A stretch of 64,000 nucleotides of DNA from Candidatus Nanohalarchaeota archaeon (GCA_017610385.1 JAFCCC010000002.1:1-64000); one strand, 5' to 3'. Counted from the first letter of the stretch, positions 52,758-62,115 are shown. Notes: generated by a model not told the origin, from the letters alone. Numbers and translations: made by a program.

Positions 52758-55058
52758 TTATGCTACTGTGAATGAAGTTTGGAATGGAGCCGAATATGCT
52801 TCCCAGCTTCCTTGTGAGATCCAGTTATTCCAGTTGAAAACTTTGACTGTGTATTCCTTTCCACTTGAAACACCTGTTGGAAGTACAAAGCCTACTGTAA
52901 TTTCAGAAGTGCCTCCATGATTAATTGATGTTTTTACAGTTCCAATGAAAAGAGGAGTTGATCCGTCTAATACTTCTACGATTTGCATTGGTGTTTTTGA
53001 AAGTGTGTCTGTGTTTTCAACATTAACTTTGATATTGAATTGTCCGCCAGCTGAAATTGAGCTCGCAGGATCGAAATTGTGATTTAAAACCTGAACATTT
53101 GTAATAGTTAAAGGGTAAGATTCTTGTGAAGTTGTAAAAGTATAATCTGCGCTTACTGCTTCATTTGTACTTGCATCAGTTGATTTAACTCTATAATGAT
53201 ACAAAGTTCCTTCAGTTAGGCCAGTTAAAGTAAGTGAATGATCAGTTAAGTATGCTAAGTGAGTTTTTTCTGATCCATAAGTAATTGTTTGACCATATTC
53301 TACTTTTCCATTTGCTAATTCATCAGTATCCCAGCTAATTGTTGCAGAATTTCCAGTAACTGAACTTATTTGAATATTTGAAATAACAGGATCTGTTGTA
53401 TCTGGAGCACTTAAAGTTGTAAAAGTATAATCAGAACTTGTGGCCTCATTTGTACTTGCGTCAGCTGATTTAACTCTGTAATGATATAAAGTGCCTGCAG
53501 TTAGGCTACCCAATGTAATTCCGTGAGAGGTTACTAAAGTCGATAGTATTTCAGAATTTCCATAGGCCGTTGTTGTTCCGTATTCGACAACAGAGTTAGC
53601 TAATTCATCAGTGGTCCAAGAGATCACAGCTGAATTTAAACTTGGATTTGATAATATATTTGAAATTACAGGCGCAGTTGTATCTGGTGCGCCACCAGTA
53701 ACAGTTAGTTGAGTGTCACCAACGACTGAATAAATTCCAGCAGGTATTTGTATTGCTCCAAGGAAATTAAAAGTACCCCTTGAAATTGGCTTTAGTGTAT
53801 ATGTATACGTTGTATCTTGAACATGTGTACCCAAATAAGAACTTTCAAAGACTCGCCAAGTTAAGGTTCTAGAATCTGAAGACCAGATACCATTACCTGT
53901 ATTAACTATGTCAAAATTTTGTGGAATGGTTTCTCTTAATGTATAAGAAGTTGGTTTATTCGGTTCATTGACATCTACGATTAATTGAACGTTAAAATTA
54001 AGATTTTGATCGGCGGTTTGTGGAAGATTTCGAGTTACTCCAATTTGGTCATTTGTCAAAATAGATGTTGTAAAAGTGTAATCACTTGAAACCGCGGGAT
54101 TATTATTTGCGTCAATTGAAATTACATGATAATGATAAGTTGTTGCAGGACTTAATCCTGTTAAAATAATTGAGTGAGAAACAACATCACTTGTGTCTGT
54201 TTCAGCGGAGCCGTAACCTGTTGTTACGCCATATTCTACAGTTGAATCAGAATTCTCGTCAGTTGTCCATGTAATTGTTGCGGAGGTTGAGCTTATTGTG
54301 CTTTGAACATCAGAAATAACAGGAGGTATTTGATCCTGTTGAACTTCTGAAACAATAATGTTTGTCGGAATACCTAGTGCAGAATTTCCTATGGGATCAC
54401 TGCAGAATACATAAGCAGAGTAGGTTCCGGCGGTTGTGAAAGTGTACGTTTTTGTGGCAGTACAACTTACACAAGGGGAACTTAAACTCATAGCGCCTTT
54501 ATTAACGCCATCAACATAAAGACTACAAGAAGCAACGCCGGTATTATCAGATACATCCACTGAGTAGGTTTGAGCTTGCCCAGCATTTGCTGCTAAAGGA
54601 CTTATGCTCCCTACAATAGGTGTTTCTGTGTCACCTTGACCACTTGTAACTTGTAATTGTGTATTTCCTAATACGTTATATGTATCTGAATCATCTTGAA
54701 TGGTTCCTGTGAAATCATAAGTTGATTCAACGGTTGTTCTAAGTTGGTATGTATAAGTTATATCTTCAATAACTTGACCCATAAAACTGTCAATTACTAG
54801 CCATTTAATGGTTCTTGTATTCGCGAACCAGCTACCTCCACCCGTACTAATCACTTCAAAATTCTCTGGGATATATTCGGTTAAGATATAGACCGAAGGC
54901 TTATTTGATTCGTCAATATTTACTTCCAAATTTATGTTCAAATTTGCAAGGATTAATGCAGAAGTTGGTAAGACTCTTGTAACTTCCGCTTGAGTTGCAT
55001 TAATTGCCGGCAATGCCAGTAAAAGCAATAATGGAATTAGGAATAGTTTGTATTTCAT
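52758..55058 (-). CDS. Secreted protein with repeated fibronectin type III-like domains and two copies of an archaeal adhesion-like domain
   Basis: Fn3-like ISSVTGNSATISWDTDELANGKVEYG...HSLTLTGLTEGTLYHYRVKSTDASTNEAVSADYTFTT repeats; two N-E-P/S-N-K-P.S/TY.L.E.IP.NFE/DI.. segments. Confidence 0.88.
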   Translation of the reverse strand: MKYKLFLIPLLLLLALPAINATQAEVTRVLPTSALILANLNINLEVNIDESNKPSVYILTEYIPENFEVISTGGGSWFANTRTIKWLVIDSFMGQVIEDITYTYQLRTTVESTYDFTGTIQDDSDTYNVLGNTQLQVTSGQGDTETPIVGSISPLAANAGQAQTYSVDVSDNTGVASCSLYVDGVNKGAMSLSSPCVSCTATKTYTFTTAGTYSAYVFCSDPIGNSALGIPTNIIVSEVQQDQIPPVISDVQSTISSTSATITWTTDENSDSTVEYGVTTGYGSAETDTSDVVSHSIILTGLSPATTYHYHVISIDANNNPAVSSDYTFTTSILTNDQIGVTRNLPQTADQNLNFNVQLIVDVNEPNKPTSYTLRETIPQNFDIVNTGNGIWSSDSRTLTWRVFESSYLGTHVQDTTYTYTLKPISRGTFNFLGAIQIPAGIYSVVGDTQLTVTGGAPDTTAPVISNILSNPSLNSAVISWTTDELANSVVEYGTTTAYGNSEILSTLVTSHGITLGSLTAGTLYHYRVKSADASTNEATSSDYTFTTLSAPDTTDPVISNIQISSVTGNSATISWDTDELANGKVEYGQTITYGSEKTHLAYLTDHSLTLTGLTEGTLYHYRVKSTDASTNEAVSADYTFTTSQESYPLTITNVQVLNHNFDPASSISAGGQFNIKVNVENTDTLSKTPMQIVEVLDGSTPLFIGTVKTSINHGGTSEITVGFVLPTGVSSGKEYTVKVFNWNNWISQGSWEAYSAPFQTSFTVA

Positions 55059-55258
55059 TTTTATTTACCTCTTTGATTTTTTTGAAACTCCCAATTTTTA
55101 TGGAAGTTACATAAATTGTAAATATGAAGTTTTATTACTGTTCTGATACGAACGATACGAATATATATTTTTTGTATTGTTTTGAGCCTTTCTGAAATAA
55201 AAAGAAAGGGAAAAGGGAAGATGAGTATTTAACTCACCCTTTATTGCTTCAGTACCTT

Positions 55259-57982
55259 TTAGATGTGCATCCATACAAGAACTGCTTCAATCAATCTTGA
55301 GTCGGGATCGCAAGGAGTTTCATTACACGGATATGCTTTTGGATATCCTTCACAAACACCTGTATCAGAACCACTACCCATCCAATTTAGGATATAATGT
55401 AGAAGTTCACTATCACCGATAAATTGATTGTTGTCAGTATCTGCATCTGCAGCACCACAAGTCAACGGTTCAGTACACCATGGCCAGGTCTTTTCCTCTG
55501 TTGTAACAAATAATTTGTTCAACGGAGTTACATCTTCGCCAATATGATCAACGAAAACATCAACCTCTGTTTTGCCAATGTTTGGTGTGTCGAATCCTGC
55601 AGAGTAGAAAGTTGCAGCTGCGTGTCCGTATTCATCAGTATAAGCGATGATTTTTCGACCACTCATTCCGTCGTCAACAATACTAGGATCGCTGACTTCG
55701 AATTTGACTTGTGCGCCTTCTAATTGAACAGGTTTACAGTAGTGTGTGTAATCTGGAGTGCTATCATTTATCATTCCAGCTAATTCCAAAGGAGTTTGAG
55801 CTGTTAAACTACTCAATCCACGTTGGGAATATAGTTCTTTTTCATAAATAATTTGATCCCAGTTACACCACAATAGTGCAGTTCTCAAAACTGTGGAAGA
55901 AGTTCCATCAGCAGTAATGAACGCAGGCTGAGCCCATGTCCAAACAGCGTTTGGTGTCATTCCTTCGTCTTGTCTTGCACATACTTGTGCCCATGCATTT
56001 CCGAGTATTTCTCCGTTTTGTCCGGTAACTCTAATTTTTGTGCATCCTTCATTACTTACTGGAATTGTTCCAGAAGATCTGAAAATTGCTGTAGCTTTAC
56101 CTTCCTCATCGGTATAAGCATACACGGAATCAACATCACTATCAAATTCTGTCGAATCTTTGTTCATTACAATAGTGTTGTCCATTACATGGAATTCTAC
56201 TCTAATTCCCGCTCTTTTTACAGGATTGCAGAAACTATCTGCGGTATTTGGATTCTCTCTTTCACAAACTTGTGCTGTAACATATACAGGTTTGTCTCCA
56301 TCTGCTGAAATGACAGAAGGGGAAGCATGTGCTGGATTAGATTCATCGTAACCCATCATATCTTGATCTGTATATACATTTATGCCATTAGGTTTGAAAC
56401 CGTGTGGCTGAATGACTGTTACATATGTGTTTGTGACGCTGATTGAATCTGAAATACTTGAAACGTCGATATAAGCATTACCAGGGGCTACATTATCCTC
56501 TTTGCAATCCTTAGCTGTAAATTCTGCATAAGCATAACCAAATGCATTGGTTTCAGCAACAATTATGGCATGACCATCATTGTCAACATCTGCAGAATCA
56601 TAAACTAATTCTGAATTTCTTGAGGTAAATGTAATTGGTCTTCCAGACATGAATACAGGGTATCCATTTGTTTTATCTAGAAGTTGTGCTGTAACCTTAA
56701 CCTTAGATTCGCCATCACACAAGATCTTACCTGGAGACATTGTAACATCTAATGCCTCTGGCCAGTATTGTGCATCAACTAATTCAACATCAACATCATC
56801 GTTTTTGAAGAATTCTGCTGAAGCTTCAATTCTAGCTTCTGTTAGGGTATTTTGATCGTGTATGCCGTTTGACCTAAAGGTAGTAGTATAAACACCGCCT
56901 TGTGGAAATCTTCCATCTTCGTCTTCGACTTCAGCGTAACCAGGATTGGTTGTATAGAATGGATTTGTAGGTACTAGTTGGCTTATGTCATGAGAGACAA
57001 ATGAAACCACTTTTGCAGGTGGATTTCTGATAATGTGACCATTATCTTTTCTTAGTTGAACACAAGCTTCAACAGTTGAAGTTCCATCAGCTAAGATTTG
57101 TAATGGGAATTCAGAAACGTACAATTGACCATTAATGTTTGTAGTACCGTAATTTAAGGTAGTTTCTACATTAATCGTTTTTTTAAGTATTCCGTATCCT
57201 CCATCAACTTCCACCATGATATCTACATCGCCATCATTTTCGGAGCCTGCACCAGATGATACAAAAGTTGCATATGCAACACCTTGATCATTGGTATAAG
57301 CTTCAACCATATCAGTTCCGTCGACAGCTCTTACAATGTTGGTTTTATCTGAAACGAATTTAATCTTTACGCCAGATTTCTTGACTGGTACATCAGGATT
57401 TAAATCGTCTTTTAATTGTGCTGCGATAACGATTCTTGAAACTCCGTCAGCTATAATATCTGGATAATCTATATCAGGAGTTTCTTTATCAAATGCGTCA
57501 CCGTTAGGACACTTGGACAATTCTACCATATCAGGCACGTGTGCCTTGACATCAACTAATGTAGAACAAGATTCTTGTTGTAAGGATCTACATCGAATCT
57601 CAACATTGTCTGCAACATTGGCATTTCTATTCCCTGTGGAATAAAAATTTAGAACAACTCTTCCGAATTTATTGGTAGTTCCGATTGCAATTGCGCCACC
57701 AAGAACACCGTTGTTTAAAACGTCGGTATTTTGAGATTCACATTTGATCTCAACTCCACACATTTTAACAGGTTCGCCAGGATAAGTTTCATCATCTGCA
57801 CTCATCAACTGAACGGTAACCTGAGTCATAGAAGAGTTATTTTGATCCCAAGTTGCGTGAATTACAGAAGGTTCTGCATCACACTCGAGAACGTCTGGTA
57901 CTGCAGCAAAAGCTAGACCGCTAAATAATAGAGACATTGTGAAAATGCTCATTATTACGGCAAACTTTGCTACGTTTTTCAT
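55259..57982 (-). CDS. Secreted multi-Ig-like (Big/invasin-type) protein with C-terminal dockerin-like domain (ORF to 58039; start MKNVAKFAVIMSIF at 57982)
   Basis: Repeated ADG.S.V...AQL...G..V.F.......V...T...G.A.A.F.S; C-term DADTDNNQFIGDSELLHYILNWMGS...PDSRLIEAVLVWM. Confidence 0.85.
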   Translation of the reverse strand: MKNVAKFAVIMSIFTMSLLFSGLAFAAVPDVLECDAEPSVIHATWDQNNSSMTQVTVQLMSADDETYPGEPVKMCGVEIKCESQNTDVLNNGVLGGAIAIGTTNKFGRVVLNFYSTGNRNANVADNVEIRCRSLQQESCSTLVDVKAHVPDMVELSKCPNGDAFDKETPDIDYPDIIADGVSRIVIAAQLKDDLNPDVPVKKSGVKIKFVSDKTNIVRAVDGTDMVEAYTNDQGVAYATFVSSGAGSENDGDVDIMVEVDGGYGILKKTINVETTLNYGTTNINGQLYVSEFPLQILADGTSTVEACVQLRKDNGHIIRNPPAKVVSFVSHDISQLVPTNPFYTTNPGYAEVEDEDGRFPQGGVYTTTFRSNGIHDQNTLTEARIEASAEFFKNDDVDVELVDAQYWPEALDVTMSPGKILCDGESKVKVTAQLLDKTNGYPVFMSGRPITFTSRNSELVYDSADVDNDGHAIIVAETNAFGYAYAEFTAKDCKEDNVAPGNAYIDVSSISDSISVTNTYVTVIQPHGFKPNGINVYTDQDMMGYDESNPAHASPSVISADGDKPVYVTAQVCERENPNTADSFCNPVKRAGIRVEFHVMDNTIVMNKDSTEFDSDVDSVYAYTDEEGKATAIFRSSGTIPVSNEGCTKIRVTGQNGEILGNAWAQVCARQDEGMTPNAVWTWAQPAFITADGTSSTVLRTALLWCNWDQIIYEKELYSQRGLSSLTAQTPLELAGMINDSTPDYTHYCKPVQLEGAQVKFEVSDPSIVDDGMSGRKIIAYTDEYGHAAATFYSAGFDTPNIGKTEVDVFVDHIGEDVTPLNKLFVTTEEKTWPWCTEPLTCGAADADTDNNQFIGDSELLHYILNWMGSGSDTGVCEGYPKAYPCNETPCDPDSRLIEAVLVWMHI

Positions 57983-58523
57983 TTTATTTTTCACCTTTTT
58001 AGGTTTGTGAGGTTGTTTAATGTGCCCCTCACGGCACAAGTTCTAGTTCTATGAATAGAACAACATGAAGTGAATTAATTTAGTGAATTACTTGAACTGA
58101 ATAAATTTGAAAATGATAAATTGGAATGATTGAATGTTGAATTTAAGTCCAAACTAGAATGAATGTTTCCTTCCCTTGCGCGGTATTGTGAGTTGTAATC
58201 TTTACTCATCTAGCCTTCCCCTTGAAGTTCGAATCTATCATAGATTCTGATATTACTGTTAAGATGTGAATTATAAAAACATGCGTGGTGCGGTTGTATT
58301 GGCACTACAAGTGTATCTTACCTGAACAGTGTTTTAACGACCGTTAATTTCTTCTGTGAGTGATTAACGAACATTTATTTCATTTACGACTAATTAATAA
58401 ATACTTAATGACTCACAGTACAATCAGAATGTTTCTGTACTGTTTCTGTATAGCGATTTTCAATAATATACCTAAAATTGAGAAATCTTTAATATCCTTG
58501 TACACTATGTTTAATATAGTACA

Positions 58524-59006
58524 ATGATGAGAATTAATCCTCGTATTGAATTTGTTCTTAAATTTACTGGAATTACTTTGGGATTATTTACATTGTTTTT
58601 CTTTACGCGCAATTCCTTGAAGTTTTTGCTTTCAGGAACTGCGTGGATTCTGAAAGGTTTATTGTTTATTTTTGGAATTAATTCAAAAGTTGTTGGGTGG
58701 ACTATTGTTTTTCCTAATGTGAATTTTAGTGTGATTTATGCTTGTACTGCAATTTTTCCTATTATAATTTTTATTGCGGCAATTATGAGCTATAAAGCAG
58801 AACTAAAAAGTAAAGGTTTAGCTATCTTGGTTGGTGTTCCTCTAATTTACCTTCTAAACTTGCTTAGATTACTTGTACTTTCTTTGGTTGGAATGAAATT
58901 CCCTTCTGCTTTTCAATTTATCCATAGTTTTTTGTGGGAATCTATTTTCCTTATTTTTATAATTCTAATGTTTGTATTTTGGGTGAAAAAATATGCAAAA
59001 GAATGA
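58524..59006 (+). CDS. Exosortase/archaeosortase family protein, exosortase-H-like
   Basis: YACTAIFPIIIFIAAIMSYKAELKSKGLAILVGVPLIYLLNLLRLLVLSLVG...FQFIHSFLWESIFL: Cys, Arg and His in the expected exosortase context; multi-TM. Confidence 0.8.
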   Translation: MMRINPRIEFVLKFTGITLGLFTLFFFTRNSLKFLLSGTAWILKGLLFIFGINSKVVGWTIVFPNVNFSVIYACTAIFPIIIFIAAIMSYKAELKSKGLAILVGVPLIYLLNLLRLLVLSLVGMKFPSAFQFIHSFLWESIFLIFIILMFVFWVKKYAKE

Positions 59007-59553
59007 AATTTTAAAAAAACTTAAAATTTTGAAAAAATTGAAAATGTTTAAAAAAGGTAAATTGTTTGAGAAGTTTGAAAAATTGCCGTTTATTGTGAAG
59101 TTTTTTATTTACTTAATACCTCTTTTTGGGCTTTGGTATGTAATTGGACTATATTATGTTAAGATAATTATGCTTCTCGTTAAAGAATTTCTTTCAATTG
59201 GTGGCTATTCTTTAACAAATATGGGAAATATGATGTATTCTGTTATTTCAAATGGATTAAGAATTCGACTGGATATGAGTTCCTCTGCCTTAATTGACTT
59301 TAATATAGTGCCTTTTTTTGCCTTATTATTTGCAACAAAAACAAAATGGAAAAGAAAATTAAAGTTCAGTTTGATTGGTTTTTTTGTTCTTTTACTAATG
59401 CACGCAATTACATTTTCAGTGTATGTTCCATATTTATTAACTCAGTCAGAAGGGTTATATTTTGTCTATAATCTAAGTGTTATTTTAGGTCCGGCATTGC
59501 CGTTCATACTTTGGTTTTTAATTGCGTTTCCTAATGAAAAAGCCAAGATTTAA
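58993..59553 (+). CDS. Exosortase-associated membrane protein (XrtH-associated-like)
   Basis: Overlaps the sortase-like gene by 14 nt; four or five TM segments; SSALIDFNIVPFFALLFAT. Confidence 0.6.
   Translation: MQKNEILKKLKILKKLKMFKKGKLFEKFEKLPFIVKFFIYLIPLFGLWYVIGLYYVKIIMLLVKEFLSIGGYSLTNMGNMMYSVISNGLRIRLDMSSSALIDFNIVPFFALLFATKTKWKRKLKFSLIGFFVLLLMHAITFSVYVPYLLTQSEGLYFVYNLSVILGPALPFILWFLIAFPNEKAKI
59514..59544 (+). repeat. Left copy of direct repeat flanking MNT/HEPN module (inside 3' end of 58993-59553)
   Basis: gtttttaattgcgtttcctaatgaaaaagcc; first 21 nt identical to 60651-60671. Confidence 0.85.
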
Positions 59554-59579
59554 ATAGTACTGTATTTTAAATAATACGT

Positions 59580-60170
59580 ATGTATGATAAATTAAACATA
59601 ACTGAAAACACTTTGAGGGTTCTTTCTCTATTTACTAATGATTTTAATAGCACATATTACATCCGAGAGGTTGAAATGTTACTTAAAATAAGTCCAAGAA
59701 CTGCACAACTAAGTCTTGAAAATTTAGAAGGTAAGGGAATTATTGAATCAAAAATGAGGGGCAAAATAAAATCTTATAAACTACAAAATAACGACTCCGC
59801 CAAAAACTATCTTGTTTTAGTAGAACGATATAAATTGCTCACGTTCATGAGCACACAATTAATTGTTAAAGAGATTATAGAAAAAATAACTCCACACATA
59901 CAAGGAATTGGAGTCATTTTTGGAAGTTATGTAAAGGGGCTCGAAAAGAAAAATTCTGATTTGGACATATTTGTTGCTGGATCTTATGATGACAAAGAAA
60001 TTGAAAAAATTTCAAGAATGTTTGGTGTTGAAATCAACGTGAAATGTTACCCGTTAAAACTTTTTGAAAAAAAAATAAATCAAGATATTCTTCTAAATGA
60101 AATATTAAAAAATCATATTGTCTTTTTGAATATAGAACAATTTATTCGGCAGGTGTTAAAAAATGGATAA
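59580..60170 (+). CDS. HTH-nucleotidyltransferase (MNT antitoxin-like)
   Basis: Winged HTH-like N-terminus; GVIFGSYVKGLEKKNSDLDIFVAG (GSx..SDLD). Confidence 0.85.
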   Translation: MYDKLNITENTLRVLSLFTNDFNSTYYIREVEMLLKISPRTAQLSLENLEGKGIIESKMRGKIKSYKLQNNDSAKNYLVLVERYKLLTFMSTQLIVKEIIEKITPHIQGIGVIFGSYVKGLEKKNSDLDIFVAGSYDDKEIEKISRMFGVEINVKCYPLKLFEKKINQDILLNEILKNHIVFLNIEQFIRQVLKNG

Positions 60171-60636
60171 AATTAAATGGTGTGCCGAAAAAAAAGACGG
60201 ATTAAGTTTGATTGCGCCCAATTCAAATCTTTCTCGCGCATACATTATCAAAGCAGAAGAAGCGCTTGAAGCGATGTGTATAAACACCATAAAAGATTGG
60301 AAAATTTCAACAGCATATTACACACTCTATTTTGCAGTTTATTCTATTCTTACTAAACTTGGAATTAAATGTGGAATTCATTCTTGTACTATTTCATTTG
60401 CAAAAAGTTTTCTCAAAGAATTTTTTAGTGAAGAAAATTTAGAATTTCTTGAAGAATCCATGAAAGCCAGAATAAATTCTCAATATTATGTAGATCGAAC
60501 GATTCCGGACATACAATATTCTAAGATGATAACAAAAGCTCCAGAATTTTTGGTTTTGTGTAAAAGTATTCTTATAAAATTAAATGAAAAGAAAATTAAT
60601 GAATTGCGACTCCAATTTAAAGCCGCGCTAATTTAA
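60163..60636 (+). CDS. HEPN-domain protein (toxin-like)
   Basis: AYIIKAEEALEAMCINTIKDWKISTAYYTLYFAVYSILTKLGIKCGIHSCTISFAKSFL; overlaps MNT gene by 8 nt. Confidence 0.82.
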   Translation: MDKIKWCAEKKDGLSLIAPNSNLSRAYIIKAEEALEAMCINTIKDWKISTAYYTLYFAVYSILTKLGIKCGIHSCTISFAKSFLKEFFSEENLEFLEESMKARINSQYYVDRTIPDIQYSKMITKAPEFLVLCKSILIKLNEKKINELRLQFKAALI

Positions 60637-60650
60637 TCGTAACTTTCATT

Positions 60651-60680
60651 GTTTTTAATTGCGTTTCCTAACAAAAAGCC
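60651..60680 (+). repeat. Right copy of direct repeat downstream of HEPN gene
   Basis: gtttttaattgcgtttcctaacaaaaagcc. Confidence 0.85.
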
Positions 60681-60737
60681 GACTAGAACAGCATTACTTT
60701 TTTATAAAACTTTTGCTCTTTTCTGGAACAAAGAGGG

Positions 60738-60863
60738 ACTATAACATATAATGAGTTACTAAAAGAAATGATCAGAGCATATAATCGTAACAAATTAGCA
60801 GACATGATGGCTGCCTTGGAAAAAACAAATAGCCCCAAGCTGGTGGCACTTGATGACGTATAA
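60738..60863 (+). pseudogene. C-terminal remnant of an antitoxin (TITYNELLKEMIRAYNRNKLADMMAALEKTNSPKLVALDDV)
   Basis: Frame resembles the ETYEEILEKMIKTYKR...region of antitoxin 20655-20903 but lacks the DNA-binding N-terminus. Confidence 0.45.
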
Positions 60864-61033
60864 ACTTTTGCTTGCTCCTGATGCATCAAATTTTATTGAA
60901 AATGTTTATAGACAGAACTCATAAAAGAGATGGATTCTAGTGAATTAAAAAATTTGAGAAATAGAATAACAGATTGTGAAAAATTTCTGGTTTTTTGGAT
61001 ATACACTTTAGTTTATTTTTTGAGGTTTTTTCC

Positions 61034-61672
61034 TTAGAATTTGGCATCAAGATTTCCATAAGCACTCATAAAAAATTTATTCCAATATAATGCAAATCGA
61101 ATTAATGGTGCATCACCATATTGATCTCTTATTCCTCTAATTCCATACTCTCTAATAAATTCATTCATCCTTTTTTTAGTTTTTTCAACCGCTTCTGAAA
61201 CTGAAAATCCTGAAATTAACAACAAAACCAACATCACATGTAAATCTCTAAATGGTCTAAAACTTTTGTCTTTTAATGGGGTTGTAGATCTGGTTGGCTC
61301 AAGAGTAATCATATAGTGAGATTCATAACCAATATACGCTTCTGCACCTCCATTTTCTATTGCAAATCTGCCGAGCTCATGTAGAGAGTCACAAACTAAA
61401 GCATAAATTATACGAGAATTCATTTTTTGAATGTTATTTTTGTCTAAAATAATTTCATTTTGTCCCCAAACGCAGTCAATACTTCCATGTCCATGTAAAA
61501 TAACAAGCCTAGGGTTTCTCTTATCAATTGCTTTTTCAAAAGAATTTCGATTTGCTTTTTCTTCATTTAAATCAATAACTTTGTGCTCTCCTACCTCTTT
61601 GATTTCTTTTATAAGTTCTCCTGCAAGAACATTGAGATATTGTGTTTGTATGTCATTGCACGGTCTCGTCAT
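61034..61672 (-). CDS. Caspase/CHAT-like clan CD cysteine peptidase (putative)
   Basis: RLVILHGHGSIDCVWG (His box) and IIYALVCDSLHELGRFAIENGGAEAYIGYE (Cys box). Confidence 0.6.
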   Translation of the reverse strand: MTRPCNDIQTQYLNVLAGELIKEIKEVGEHKVIDLNEEKANRNSFEKAIDKRNPRLVILHGHGSIDCVWGQNEIILDKNNIQKMNSRIIYALVCDSLHELGRFAIENGGAEAYIGYESHYMITLEPTRSTTPLKDKSFRPFRDLHVMLVLLLISGFSVSEAVEKTKKRMNEFIREYGIRGIRDQYGDAPLIRFALYWNKFFMSAYGNLDAKF

Positions 61673-61685
61673 TAGAATATATTTT

Positions 61686-61910
61686 TCAATAATCTATTTC
61701 CCCTCTAACAAGCATTTTAATGTAGGACAATTGTACTTCCATAATTTGTTCTCCAAAAGGAGTATTGCCCTTTACTTCCTTTATCATTTGTTTAACAGAA
61801 ATTGGTCCCTGTGAACCCATAAGCAATATTTTTGATTCAGGATTTAAAGTCTCTAATCTAGCAATTACTAGCTCTTGTACATCTGCAACTATACTTTGGT
61901 CAATTGCCAT
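61686..61910 (-). CDS. Small protein, adaptor-like, related to 61915-62115
   Basis: ILLMGSQGPISVKQMIKEVKGNTPFGEQIMEVQLSYIKMLV. Confidence 0.6.
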   Translation of the reverse strand: MAIDQSIVADVQELVIARLETLNPESKILLMGSQGPISVKQMIKEVKGNTPFGEQIMEVQLSYIKMLVRGEIDY

Positions 61911-61914
61911 AAGT

Positions 61915-62115
61915 TTACACCTCGTGCAATATACCTAATTTAACAAGTTTTTTTAATATTTGTTTCCCTAATTCTGTGTCATTCTTAATCTCATCGTAAG
62001 CTCTATTCCAAGAATATGGTTTGCCGGTTATAACAATAAGTACACCATTTCTCTCATCTTCTATTAAATTAGAGTATGCTTTCATAAATTCTGTCTTTGC
62101 CATAACGCTTCGCAA
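61915..62115 (-). CDS. Small protein, adaptor-like, related to 61686-61910 (start may be MAKTEFMK)
   Basis: VLIVITGKPYSWNRAYDEIKNDTELGKQILKKLVKLGIL. Confidence 0.6.
   Translation of the reverse strand: MRSVMAKTEFMKAYSNLIEDERNGVLIVITGKPYSWNRAYDEIKNDTELGKQILKKLVKLGILHEV

Noticed and set aside
58231-58250. Small palindrome gaatctatcatagattc in the intergenic region before the sortase pair
   Set aside because: Isolated short inverted repeat; could be an operator but nothing else supports it.
60926-61034. Short + strand frame MDSSELKNLRNRITDCEKFLVFWIYTLVYFLRFFP
   Set aside because: Likely degraded intergenic sequence next to the TA remnant; too short to assign.
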